64,000 nucleotides of DNA, from NCBI RefSeq assembly GCF_006516965.1, contig NZ_VHLH01000027.1, positions 1 to 64,000 on the forward strand, read 5' to 3'. The notes under the pieces are model-generated. The model was given only the letters and a program-made list of their open reading frames with translations, did no database searches and had not been told where the DNA came from. Position 1 is the stretch's first letter, and every line of letters starts with the position of its first letter. The DNA is from Pararhizobium mangrovi (GTDB taxonomy: Bacteria; Pseudomonadota; Alphaproteobacteria; Rhizobiales; Rhizobiaceae). The position numbers were made by a program, and so were the translations under genes. Below are positions 45,388 through 54,387 of the stretch, in pieces.

Positions 45388-46688
45388 GCCCGGTCCAGGT
45401 CGGCCTCGTCGGCATCGCGTGCCTCTTCGCACTGATGATCCTGCGAACCCCGGTGGCGTTCGCCATGCTGCTCGTCGGCTTCTTCGGCACATGGGCGCTC
45501 GAAGGCTTCCGCTCGGCCGGCGGCCTTCTCCTCACCGAAAGCTATTCGGCCGTCTCGGGCTATACGCTCGTTGTCGTGCCGATGTTCATCCTGCTCGGCA
45601 ACGTGTCGACGGCGGCCGGTTTCAGCCGCGGGCTCTACGATGCGGCCTATGCCTGGGTCGGCCGGTTTCGCGGCGGGCTCGCCTCGGCATCCGTCATCGG
45701 CTGCGCGGCGTTTTCGGCGGTCTCCGGTTCCTCCGTCGCCACTGCCGTGACGCTCGGCAAAGTGGCGCTGCCCGAGATGCGCAGGCTCGGCTATGCCGAT
45801 AGCCTTGCGACGGGATCGGTCGCCGCCGGCGGCACGCTCGGCTTTCTCATTCCGCCGTCGACCGGCTTCGTGCTCTACGCGATCCTGACGGAGCAGTCGG
45901 TCGGGCGCCTCTTCATGGCCGGGATCCTGCCGGGACTTCTGTTGATGGCGCTTTTCATGCTGACGGTGTGGATCGTCGCCACCCTCTTTCCGCAGACCGG
46001 CCCGCGCGGCGAGGCGCTCGCCTATCGCGAACGCTTCCGTCTGCTCGGCGATGCGCTGCCGCTCATCGGCGTCATCGTCGTGTCGATCGGCGGCATCTAT
46101 ATTGGTGCCTTCACGCCGGTGGAAGCGTCCGGCGTCGGCGCCGCGCTCGTCATTCTCCTGGCGGTCGCGACGCGCAGCCTGTCGCTCGCGAGCTTTCGCG
46201 ACGCCGTCCTCGATACGCTTCGCACCTCCGCCATGCTCTATACGATCGTCATCGGCGCGAACGTGCTCAATCCGTTCTTCGCCGTCACGCGCATTCCCGA
46301 TGCGCTCGGCGCCGGCCTGACGGCACTCGGCCTCGGTGCCTACGGCACGCTTCTCATGATCATCCTCGGCTACGTCGTGCTCGGCATGTTCATGGACGGG
46401 CTGTCGATGCTCGTCATCACCATTCCGATCGTCTTCCCGATCATCATGCAGCTCGGTTTCGATCCGATCTGGTTCGGCGTGGTGGCGGTGATCGTCATCG
46501 AGATGGGAATGATCACGCCACCGGTCGGCCTCAACGTCTTCGTCGTGCGCGGTGTCGCCGAAGACGTGCCGCTGACGACGATCTTCAGGGGCGTCGCCCC
46601 CTTCCTCTTCGCGATGATCGTCGGACTCGTCATCATCGTCGCGTTCCCGTCGGTCGCCCTCCTGATACCGAACTCGATGTTCGGGTAG
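45384..46688 (+). CDS. TRAP transporter large permease (DctM)
   Basis: A 434-residue permease with about 12 hydrophobic segments. VVPMFILLGNVSTAAGFSRG, AFSAVSGSSVATAVTLGKVA and GTLGFLIPPSTGFVLYAI are DctM signatures. It provides the sodium-coupled translocation path. Confidence 0.92.
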   Translation: MSPVQVGLVGIACLFALMILRTPVAFAMLLVGFFGTWALEGFRSAGGLLLTESYSAVSGYTLVVVPMFILLGNVSTAAGFSRGLYDAAYAWVGRFRGGLASASVIGCAAFSAVSGSSVATAVTLGKVALPEMRRLGYADSLATGSVAAGGTLGFLIPPSTGFVLYAILTEQSVGRLFMAGILPGLLLMALFMLTVWIVATLFPQTGPRGEALAYRERFRLLGDALPLIGVIVVSIGGIYIGAFTPVEASGVGAALVILLAVATRSLSLASFRDAVLDTLRTSAMLYTIVIGANVLNPFFAVTRIPDALGAGLTALGLGAYGTLLMIILGYVVLGMFMDGLSMLVITIPIVFPIIMQLGFDPIWFGVVAVIVIEMGMITPPVGLNVFVVRGVAEDVPLTTIFRGVAPFLFAMIVGLVIIVAFPSVALLIPNSMFG

Positions 46689-47231
46689 AGGACGCCTTCA
46701 CGCAACTTCGTCATGGCCCGCCGGCCCGCGCAAGAAACGACGTACACACGACGAACGACATCCGGCGGTTTTCCGGTGCGTTCATGTTTGTGCCTGATAT
46801 CGCTCGTCCGGTCATTAGAGATGACTAGGTATCCTAGCGCGCTCCTCCGCATGCCATTTCGAAACGGGCGGTAAAAGTGCGATACGCCCCGGCTTCGGTT
46901 TTGTGAGAACGAGTTGCTTTTCATCGGGCGTGCATGGACCGCCTCGAGCCGGAGACGATCGGCTCGCCGAAGCGAGACGGGGTGAGCGCAAAGGAGCCGC
47001 CTTTGCTAACCTTGGTTCGTCGTGCTGAAACCAGTCGAGGCGGCAGGCCGCCTTCGACCGACCCGAAGGTCGTTTACGGCACGTTCGAGCACATCGGCGA
47101 GTGCCATATGGTCGACGACGGGCCGGTCAATGCGAACATCCGCGATGATGGACAAGCTGGATTTCGAACAGAAAAACGAGCGCAAGCGAGGAAACTCCGC
47201 TCGAGGTCAGCCACCGATCCAAAAGGATCTC
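46689..47231. other. Intergenic region at the left flank of the island
   Basis: About 540 bases without a supportable gene. A plus-strand frame from 46934 runs through the tRNA remnant and is rejected. No terminator with a T-run is evident after the TRAP operon. Confidence 0.5.
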
Positions 47232-47279
47232 TGGCGCACCCGACAGGATTCGAACCTGTGACCTCTGCCTTCGGAGGGC
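47232..47279 (-). repeat. attL: 3' fragment of tRNA-Arg(CCG)
   Basis: These 48 bases are identical to 57762-57809, the 3' part of the intact tRNA-Arg gene, from the anticodon stem to the CCA end. The rest of a tRNA is missing here: after GGAGGGC the sequence becomes unrelated (GAGGGATTG). It marks the left end of the island. Confidence 0.93.
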
Positions 47280-47418
47280 GAGGGATTGAGATTTCTTGGC
47301 TTTTCCGAAGCTAACTCAAAATTACCGCAGGCGTTTGATTTTTCTTGTAAAATGGTGTTCTTTTGGTAGGTGACGCCGTAATCGGCATTGCCCCAAATTA
47401 CCCTGATTTACCGCTTCG

Positions 47419-47450
47419 GTGCTTCCTATGTGCTTCCTATGTGCTTCCTG
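47419..47450 (+). repeat. Three tandem 11-bp repeats before the integrase
   Basis: GTGCTTCCTAT occurs twice in tandem and a third time as GTGCTTCCTG, ending 9 bases before the integrase ATG. The same unit recurs twice near the right end (57695-57716). The location and iteration suggest integrase arm-type binding sites. Confidence 0.7.
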
Positions 47451-47459
47451 TAAATCCAG

Positions 47460-48755
47460 ATGAGCGAAACCCGCCTCACCAAGACGGTCGTCGATCGGCT
47501 TGTACCGCGCGAGAAGGAGTATTTCGCGTGGTGCGGAAAGCTGGCGGGCTTTGGCGTAAGGGTTTGGCCGAACGGGAAGAAGGTATTCATCGTCCAATAT
47601 CGAACCGGCGGGCGTGGCACGCCGACCCGACGCAAGGCGCTCGGCACCTACGGCGTGGTGACGACCGACCAAGCGCGCAAGAGCGCTGAGGATTACCTGG
47701 CGTCGGCCCATCTTGGAAACGATCTCGTCGGCGCAGAGCGAAAGGCCCGCTCTGAAATGACCGTCTCGCAGCTTTGCGATGAATATCTTGAGCATGGTGT
47801 GGGTTTGAAGAAGGCCAGCACCATCAAGACCGATGTCGGACGCATCGATGGCCATATTCGCCCGCTGCTCGGCAAGAAGAAGATCGGTGCCGTGACGAGG
47901 CAAGACATCGAGCGGTTCTTGAACGACATCGCCAAGGGCAAGACTGCTCGGGATAAACCCACCGGCAAAAAAGGTCGCTCGATTATCAAGGGCGGCAAGG
48001 GAACCGCGACCCGCACGGTGCGCCTTCTCGGCGGGATCTTCACCTATGCGGTCAACCAAGGCTATCTTGAAACAAATCCGCGAACAGGCGTGAAGCTCTT
48101 TAAGGACGGCGCGAAAGAGCGCTTCTTGTCGGAGGATGAGTTGGCACGGTTGAGCACGGCGCTTGAGGAAGCCGAAACGATCGGCCTTCCATGGACCTTT
48201 CGCGAGACTGCGGAGGCCAAGCATCGTCCGACATCGGAAAAGCAGCGCGAAATCCTCTCTCCGCATGTCACCGGCGCAATCCGGCTGCTTTTGCTGACCG
48301 GCTGCCGCTTGCGGGAAATCCTGCATCTAAGATGGAATGAGGTCGATTTCGAGCGCGGGCTTCTGCTTTTGCCAGACAGCAAGACGGGCCGCAAAACCGT
48401 TTTCCTTTCCGATGCAGCTCTTGACGTCTTACAGAACTTGCCGCGCGTCGGACGCTATGTGATCGCGGGAAGCAACCCAGACCAGCCCCGTGCCGACCTG
48501 AAACGCCCTTGGCAACGGATCGCAAATCATGCCGAGCTTGAGAACGTTCGCTTGCATGATCTGCGACATACCTTCGCGTCCATCGGTGCCGCGCAGGGCA
48601 TGAGCCTACAAATGATCGGAGCCTTGCTCGGACACAAATCCCCAGAGACGACCTCGCGCTACGCTCACCTCACCGAGGACCCATTGCGGCGAGGCTTGAA
48701 CCAGATTGGCCAGGCCATCAATGTCAGCAAAACCCGTGATCAGGACCGTCCGTAA
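47460..48755 (+). CDS. Tyrosine recombinase (island integrase)
   Basis: A 431-residue phage-type integrase: N-terminal DUF4102-like arm-binding domain (about 1-90; KLAGFGVRVWPNGKKVFIVQ), core-binding SAM-like domain (about 100-200) and catalytic domain. Catalytic residues are visible as Arg in TGCRLREILHLRW (near 283), the HxxR box LHDLRHTFAS (near 364) and Tyr in SRYAHLTEDP (near 400). It catalyses integration and excision at the tRNA-Arg att site and sits 180 bp from attL. Confidence 0.94.
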   Translation: MSETRLTKTVVDRLVPREKEYFAWCGKLAGFGVRVWPNGKKVFIVQYRTGGRGTPTRRKALGTYGVVTTDQARKSAEDYLASAHLGNDLVGAERKARSEMTVSQLCDEYLEHGVGLKKASTIKTDVGRIDGHIRPLLGKKKIGAVTRQDIERFLNDIAKGKTARDKPTGKKGRSIIKGGKGTATRTVRLLGGIFTYAVNQGYLETNPRTGVKLFKDGAKERFLSEDELARLSTALEEAETIGLPWTFRETAEAKHRPTSEKQREILSPHVTGAIRLLLLTGCRLREILHLRWNEVDFERGLLLLPDSKTGRKTVFLSDAALDVLQNLPRVGRYVIAGSNPDQPRADLKRPWQRIANHAELENVRLHDLRHTFASIGAAQGMSLQMIGALLGHKSPETTSRYAHLTEDPLRRGLNQIGQAINVSKTRDQDRP

Positions 48756-48882
48756 GTATATGTATTTGAGTGGGTTTTATTTTTCTTTGCCGCAGGACCG
48801 CAGATTTCGACGCTCTCAGTGTATATAATGGGGCGACGCAGCCCGTGTCGCACTCTCAAACGCGATCCACGGAGTGCAAAAA

Positions 48883-49239
48883 ATGCAGACCAAACACCTC
48901 ACGCCAGAAGAAGCGGTCAATTACCTCATTCGGACCTACGGCATCCGTTACAGTCCCAAATATTTCGCCAAATTGCGCCATACCGGCGAGGGCGCTGAAC
49001 ACGTCAAATTTCCCGCCCGCGTCTATTACACGCCTGAGCAGCTTGACGAATGGGTCAAATCTCGCCGTCAGGTTCGCCGGACCACATCGGAACCACCTAT
49101 CCTCCAGTCTCAGCGAAAGGCGGAAACACCCGATGTCTTGCCTCGGCAATCCAATCGCAAACCTGCGCGTCCCAACAAAAAACCGGCAGTCGAACTTAGC
49201 CGCGACATGGACGTATTCGAACTTCTGGCAAAACTCTGA
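48883..49239 (+). CDS. HTH protein, probable excisionase
   Basis: A 118-residue basic protein. The N-terminal part (LTPEEAVNYLIRTYGIRYSP, then VYYTPEQLDEWVKSRR) has the form of a MerR/AlpA-like winged HTH, as in recombination directionality factors; a basic linker and an acidic C-terminus follow. GGAG lies 9 bases before the ATG. Its place directly after the integrase supports a role in excision or in regulating it. Confidence 0.65.
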   Translation: MQTKHLTPEEAVNYLIRTYGIRYSPKYFAKLRHTGEGAEHVKFPARVYYTPEQLDEWVKSRRQVRRTTSEPPILQSQRKAETPDVLPRQSNRKPARPNKKPAVELSRDMDVFELLAKL

Positions 49240-49383
49240 TTGGGTCAGAGCGGGGCAATAATAAGAAATTACAATGACTTATGGCAACTCAAAAGTTGAC
49301 ACCCTCGGTGGGTCTGGTTTGTTATTAGAGGTGAAGGCCGCTGTGCCTCACCATGACACCAACCCATCGAAAGGACCCATGTC

Positions 49384-49587
49384 ATGGAAAACGAAACAAG
49401 CGATTTCATCCTTATCCCAGCCAAGGGCGGCGGCGCTCTCATCCGCCGCAGCGAGATCGCCGGGGGCCGCCCCAATGGCGGTGAGGGCGGTATCGTCTAT
49501 CTCAAGTCCGGCCCCTCGGTGTACACCACGGCAAGTATCCCGCAGATTGCGGGATACTTGGAAGCCGAAGTCGCAGAAGTCCGGTAG
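49384..49587 (+). CDS. Small island protein, unknown function
   Basis: A 67-residue protein (MENETSDFILIPAKGGGALI ... IAGYLEAEVAEVR) with a good ribosome-binding site (AAAGGA). I do not recognise a family. It has a beta-rich start and a short C-terminal helix. Confidence 0.5.
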   Translation: MENETSDFILIPAKGGGALIRRSEIAGGRPNGGEGGIVYLKSGPSVYTTASIPQIAGYLEAEVAEVR

Positions 49588-49623
49588 CCTCCGACGCAGA
49601 TCGACACTTGCGGGGCTCAAACG

Positions 49624-50208
49624 ATGAAGCCCCGCAAGAACCCCACAAATAGCCAACTTTTGCGGCGCATGCAGCACGAGCCAATCGGGCCACACGACCC
49701 GCGCGCCCGCAACGATGCCTACTGGGCTTTGCGCCATCAAGGCTATTCGGACGCATTTGCCCGAAGAGCCTTCCGAGACATGCTCCCGCGCTATTATCGG
49801 GAAACAGTCGAATTATCGGGGGACTACATCGGAGACATCGACCCCGAAGACCTGCTTATTGTGCCGAATATCGGTGCCGAGGTGCAAAAGCTCGCAGTGG
49901 TCGTGCGGCCGGACCTAACCGAAGAAAGCGTGATCACCGCTCCGCCGAGATCAAGTGAATATACGATCTGGTCCGAGGCCGTGCCGGGGTTTGGCTTACG
50001 TGTCCGACCCTCAGGCGTAAAAACCTACATCGTCATGTTCAGGATCTGCGGGCGCAGCACGCAGGGCAAAATCACTTTAGGCAAACCAGGCAATCTCACA
50101 TTGGACTTGGCGAAACGTCTGGCACGCGAAGCACGCATTGAAGCGATGGCCGGAAACGACCCGCGCCCGATGCACAAGAGCGGCGAATTGATCCAACGCT
50201 TCAAATGA
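49624..50208 (+). CDS. Stand-alone integrase arm-binding (DUF4102-like) protein
   Basis: A 194-residue protein. Residues about 108-175 (WSEAVPGFGLRVRPSGVKTY, IVMFRICGRSTQGKITLGKP, LDLAKRLAREARIEAMAGND) match the N-terminal DUF4102-like arm-DNA-binding domain of tyrosine integrases, but the core-binding and catalytic domains are absent. The N-terminal 100 residues are unrelated. It may be a remnant of a second integrase or a dedicated DNA-binding partner of the island integrase. Confidence 0.65.
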   Translation: MKPRKNPTNSQLLRRMQHEPIGPHDPRARNDAYWALRHQGYSDAFARRAFRDMLPRYYRETVELSGDYIGDIDPEDLLIVPNIGAEVQKLAVVVRPDLTEESVITAPPRSSEYTIWSEAVPGFGLRVRPSGVKTYIVMFRICGRSTQGKITLGKPGNLTLDLAKRLAREARIEAMAGNDPRPMHKSGELIQRFK

Positions 50209-50789
50209 AGCTAGGTCCGTCTCGGCCCGCTTCCCCCATGTTACCCCAGAGAAACCGGGAAACGCAGCACGTCCGCTCATGATCGGGGTCGAGTCCACCC
50301 CGGCGCGTGATCTATGACAGGCCCGAAACAAACTCGGGAAACACGCGACCGAAACGGGAAACAGGCTCGGAAACAGCGAAACATCGCTGTCGCTCACCCC
50401 TGAATCGCATTTTCGGGTTTTTCGGACGACTCTGTATGTCAATGTTGAGGAGCGATGCGATAGGCATCGCCGCTATAAGACGCGCCCGATCCTCGTCGTG
50501 AGACAAGCTTTCACATATGGCAGCCCTCACGAGGCGTGGCCCGGACTGTATGACCGAGCTTGGATGAAAGCGTTTGTGGCACCAGCCCCCAGGTAGATGG
50601 ATTGAGGACAAAGCAAGTTGTTGGAAGGAAAGAATTATCTTTCACTCATCAGGATAGAGCATCAGGAAGCACGAATACGTCTTATGGACGGATCGATAAT
50701 ATAGGAAATAAACGACCCTGAGCGATTGGGAGAAATTGGCAACTGCCTGCCGTCGAGGAAAGAAAGTCCAAACCGAATGGCATCAGTTC
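50209..50789. other. Intergenic region inside the island
   Basis: About 580 bases with no supportable gene. Several short frames exist, but none has a ribosome-binding site together with family features. Confidence 0.45.
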
Positions 50790-51107
50790 TCAGTGAAGGT
50801 CAGAAGCGCGACGCACCTTCCGAAAGGTGGTGCCTCTCGCGCGTTCCCTTCGCATAATCTCGCGTCTGATTCGCCGCCACCGGCCTTGCTCGGATGTATT
50901 CGAACGATACCATGCAGCGTGCTCTTCCATACAGGCCGTGTCAAAGGCGCGATCGTCATCGATTGCCCACAACCTATCAGCTTCAGCCAATATTCTATCG
51001 CGTGGGATCAGGCTCGGCCGAATCAGCCCTTCCCAGCACTCCAACGCAAATGCGCCCCAGATCGGGGAAAGGCAAATCACCCAAATCGCCACCTGTGCCC
51101 AGTCCAT
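50790..51107 (-). CDS. Small membrane-anchored protein
   Basis: A 105-residue protein with one N-terminal membrane segment (VAIWVICLSPIWGAFALECW) and a charged cytoplasmic part ending RRIRREIMRRERARGTTFRK. GGAGG lies 7 bases before the ATG at 51107. Family unknown. Confidence 0.6.
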   Translation of the reverse strand: MDWAQVAIWVICLSPIWGAFALECWEGLIRPSLIPRDRILAEADRLWAIDDDRAFDTACMEEHAAWYRSNTSEQGRWRRIRREIMRRERARGTTFRKVRRASDLH

Positions 51108-51192
51108 AACCAAGCCTCCAAATATCTGAATTTAAGATAACTGAAAATCAGATATACCGGAAGCCCTCATCTGCTATCAGGTGGGGCAATTC

Positions 51193-51432
51193 GTGGTCAA
51201 AACCCTTGGGACTGAGCGGCATAAAGCCCTGATTGCCCTCTTGATCGAGAAGCGAGAGATGGCGGGGTTTACACAGACCGAGCTGGCGGAGAAGCTGGGC
51301 GCATATCAGTCGTTCGTGGCACGCTTGGAAAGCGGGCAACGGAGGGTGGATGTTGTGGAGCTTGTGGAGTTATCTGAGATACTTAGCTTCGATCCCGCAG
51401 CACTTGTCCAACACCTTCAGAGCATCGGATAG
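51193..51432 (+). CDS. XRE-family HTH regulator
   Basis: A protein of about 79 residues consisting of one Cro/CI-type HTH (LLIEKREMAGFTQTELAEKL, GAYQSFVARLESGQRRVDVV). The GTG at 51193 has AGGTGGGG 6 bases upstream; a GTG at 51181 lies within that site. It resembles controller proteins of restriction-modification systems and may set expression of vsr, the methyltransferase or the ATPase operon. Confidence 0.82.
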   Translation: MVKTLGTERHKALIALLIEKREMAGFTQTELAEKLGAYQSFVARLESGQRRVDVVELVELSEILSFDPAALVQHLQSIG

Positions 51433-51470
51433 CGTGGGGATAAGCAGGCTATGTGGAGTGTAGGTGGGGC

Positions 51471-51893
51471 CTATGAAACTGATGGCAGCCGAAGTTCCTC
51501 AGTTAGCCTCAATAGGAGGCTTTCACTATCGGCGGTTTCGCACTCCCAGACGACGATTACCCGCCACCCAATATTCTCCAGAGCGGCCTCATTCGCAGCG
51601 TCTCTTTCAACATTGCGTCGGAATTTTTGCTTCCAGTATCCTGAACGAGATTTCGGGATATGTGCGATCTTGCACCCCTGATGTTGGTGCCAAAAACACC
51701 CATGTACAAAAACAGCTATCTTGCGGGAAGGAAACACCAGGTCAGGCTTGCCAGGAAGGGAATGCCGGTGGAGCCGATACCTATATCCGGCATTGTGGAG
51801 CATGCGGCGTACCAGCCACTCGGGTTTTGTGTTTTTTCCCCGAATCCTCCGCATCCGTTCGCTGCGCTCCTGCGGTGTGAGCGTATCCGCCAT
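51471..51893 (-). CDS. vsr: Very short patch repair endonuclease Vsr
   Basis: A 140-residue Vsr endonuclease that nicks at T:G mismatches arising from deamination of 5-methylcytosine. The active-site Asp is in LPGKPDLVFPSRKIAVFVHG CFWHQH, and the zinc/structural residues are in HGCFWHQH..C and WECE. It pairs functionally with the cytosine methyltransferase encoded at 55234. It is divergent from the GHKL ATPase gene and encoded tail-to-tail with the XRE gene. Confidence 0.93.
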   Translation of the reverse strand: MADTLTPQERSERMRRIRGKNTKPEWLVRRMLHNAGYRYRLHRHSLPGKPDLVFPSRKIAVFVHGCFWHQHQGCKIAHIPKSRSGYWKQKFRRNVERDAANEAALENIGWRVIVVWECETADSESLLLRLTEELRLPSVS

Positions 51894-52014
51894 TTTTAAC
51901 CCAAATGTGCTAAACCAAAGGTCGTCCAGAAATTAGCCTTCCCCATCTTCGTGGAAATAGTTGGGCCGAATTAAGCGAAATGGTAGGTGATAGAGATACT
52001 GGAATAGAGATTCG

Positions 52015-54387
52015 ATGAGCGCAGCCAAAGAAGAGCCATTACATTTTGATGTGAGCACAGGCCTGAAAAGCGTGCTCGGCAGCGAACTCATCACTGATGA
52101 TGAGGTCGCGATATTTGAACTTGTAAAGAACTCGTTCGATGCAGAAGCTAAGCTTGTCCAACTATATTTTGGCGCTTCAACGATCACGATCGCCGACGAT
52201 GGCATAGGCATGTCATATGAGGACATCAGAACCAAATGGCTCTTCGTGGCCTACTCCTCAAAACGTGAATCCAATCGTGAAGCCGACTTTCGAGATGATA
52301 TCGCGGAGCGGCGAAACTATGCGGGCAGTAAAGGCATCGGCCGGTTCTCGTCGGACAGACTTGGCCAACTTATCCGCTTACAAACCCGCCCAAAGTTAGA
52401 ACGCAATGACCCCGTCCATTGCATCGCTATCGATTGGGACCGTTTCGATCAGGACCATACGGAACACTTTGAAAAAATCGGTGTAGACTACGTTGCCCAA
52501 CCGGAGGGCTTTTCCCTCCCGGATGAACTTACCGCACCCAAACATGGAACAGCGATAACGATTGAAAAGACCCGGCGACAGTGGGGCCGCGAGAAAATCC
52601 TGAGGCTGAAGTCGGCCTTGGCAAAACTGATAAATCCGTTTGGGGTGTCTACGGACGGATTTCGCATCGTTATCCACGCTCCCGCAGAACAAGAAGCAGA
52701 CAAAGCAGAACGCTTACAATCCCAGAAAAAGGGTGAGGAAGAGAACCCGAATGCCATTGTAAATGGCGAGGTAGGAAACTTTATTTTCGCTACGCTGCAG
52801 GAAAAAACCACTTTTATTGATGTCGCAATCGATGAGAGTGGTGAGTACATCGAGAGCACACTTACTGATCGCGGTGAGCTCATATACCGTATACGGGAGC
52901 CTAATGAATTCCCTCTTCTCGCTAAGTCCGGCTTCAAGTGCCAGGTGTTCTTTTTGAACCAGTCTGCGAAGGTTACGTTCGCGCGGCGCATGGGGGTGCC
53001 CTCGGTCCAGTTTGGCTCTGTTTTCCTCTTCCGAAATGGCTTTCGAGTTTACCCGATTGGTGAAGAGACAGATGACTGGTTCGGGATGGACCGCAGGAAG
53101 CAGCAGGGCTACGCACGTTTTCTCGGGACGCGCGATGTCATTGGACGTGTGGATGTCTCAGGAACCGATAGCGATTTCCAAGAAGCCTCCAGCCGAAATG
53201 CCGGCCTTATCGAAACACCTGCTGTCACACAGCTCAGGAAATGCTTCCGTGACTACTGCCTCATCCGCCTGGAGCGTTACGTTGTTCCGGTCACCTTCGT
53301 GGACAAAGAGGACAAGAATACCAGTGACGTCTCCCGGCTGTTGACAGACCCAGGCCGGGCTCGCGTCGCGGCGGCGGTCGCGAAGCTTGTTGATGACAAA
53401 AACGTAGAACTACTCGCATACAGCACAAGTCTGATCGGCATCCTAAGCGAGCGTTCAGCTCAATTTGAGGCCTCCCTTAGCAGTTTGCGGGCAATAGCCG
53501 AAAAGACTAAAGACAGGGGACTGTTCAACAATATCGAGGCAGCAGAAAAGCGCTTCGAGGAACTTCGGGAGGCGGAGGAGCGGGCCCGCAAGCAAGCCGA
53601 CGAAGAGCGCAGGGCCAAAGAGGCGGCAGAGGCTCGTGCATATGTGGCCGAAAAGGCGGCTACGGAGGCGTCAGAAAAACTTGCTGAAGAACGAAAGCGA
53701 AATCTCTTCCTCTCATCTATCTCTACACTTGATGAAGATACGATCATATCGCTGCATCATCAGGTAACGACATATGGCGGTGTTATTAGGCAAAAGATTG
53801 AAAATTTCCTGGTAAAGATTGCGGGCCGCGAGACAGTACCAGTGTCAGAGGTTGTGGACGCGATGGAGGCTATTTCATTTCTGAACAGCAAGATATTGGG
53901 AGTTTCAAAATTTGCCACAAAAGCGAATTTTAGGTTGGAATCTGAGAACATTGAAGCCGATGTAGGCGAATATATCGAGCAATATATTAACGGAGTGGCA
54001 AAGGACTTTCTGTCGGGCCCTCTGACCCTCGAAGTAACAAACGACGGAAAAGGTTTCGAACAACGGTTTAAGCCGATCGATATTGCAGTGGTGGTAGACA
54101 ATCTAATCGCAAATTCGCGGAAGGCGGGCGCCACCCGGATGTCATTTGCTATTACTCACCCCACTAAATCGACCATTCATTTGCACGTCACAGATAATGG
54201 GCGCGGTTTCAGCCGGGGAATTGATGAGCTTGAACGCATATTCGAGAAAGGCTTCACTACGACCGACGGCTCAGGGTTAGGTCTCTTTCATATCCGGCAT
54301 GTACTCGGCGAAATGAATGGAACCATTGAAGCCACCCAAAATGAAGACCGACGTGGCGCATCATTCGCTATTAGGATTGCAAAATGA
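52015..54387 (+). CDS. Double GHKL ATPase, sensor-kinase-like
   Basis: A 790-residue protein with two unrelated GHKL ATPase modules. The N-terminal one (about 10-330) is Hsp90/MutL/MORC-like: IFELVKNSFDAEA (N-box), IADDGIGMS and AGSKGIGRFSSDRLG. A charged coiled coil spans about 500-565. The C-terminal module is histidine-kinase-like: helix ISLHHQVTTYGGVIRQKIEN with candidate phosphoacceptor His residues, N-box VVDNLIANSRKAGA, G1 VTDNGRGFS and G2 TTTDGSGLGLFHIRH. It overlaps the receiver gene by 4 bases (ATGA), so the two are a cognate pair. An ATP-driven N-terminal clamp may sense DNA or invader cues and switch the kinase module. The domain calls are firm, the role is inference. Confidence 0.85.
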   Translation: MSAAKEEPLHFDVSTGLKSVLGSELITDDEVAIFELVKNSFDAEAKLVQLYFGASTITIADDGIGMSYEDIRTKWLFVAYSSKRESNREADFRDDIAERRNYAGSKGIGRFSSDRLGQLIRLQTRPKLERNDPVHCIAIDWDRFDQDHTEHFEKIGVDYVAQPEGFSLPDELTAPKHGTAITIEKTRRQWGREKILRLKSALAKLINPFGVSTDGFRIVIHAPAEQEADKAERLQSQKKGEEENPNAIVNGEVGNFIFATLQEKTTFIDVAIDESGEYIESTLTDRGELIYRIREPNEFPLLAKSGFKCQVFFLNQSAKVTFARRMGVPSVQFGSVFLFRNGFRVYPIGEETDDWFGMDRRKQQGYARFLGTRDVIGRVDVSGTDSDFQEASSRNAGLIETPAVTQLRKCFRDYCLIRLERYVVPVTFVDKEDKNTSDVSRLLTDPGRARVAAAVAKLVDDKNVELLAYSTSLIGILSERSAQFEASLSSLRAIAEKTKDRGLFNNIEAAEKRFEELREAEERARKQADEERRAKEAAEARAYVAEKAATEASEKLAEERKRNLFLSSISTLDEDTIISLHHQVTTYGGVIRQKIENFLVKIAGRETVPVSEVVDAMEAISFLNSKILGVSKFATKANFRLESENIEADVGEYIEQYINGVAKDFLSGPLTLEVTNDGKGFEQRFKPIDIAVVVDNLIANSRKAGATRMSFAITHPTKSTIHLHVTDNGRGFSRGIDELERIFEKGFTTTDGSGLGLFHIRHVLGEMNGTIEATQNEDRRGASFAIRIAK

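Noticed and set aside
47202-47314. Frames reading [15 protein letters not shown] at both tRNA-Arg copies
   Set aside because: This is the well-known spurious translation across the complement of a tRNA T-arm and anticodon arm, not a protein.
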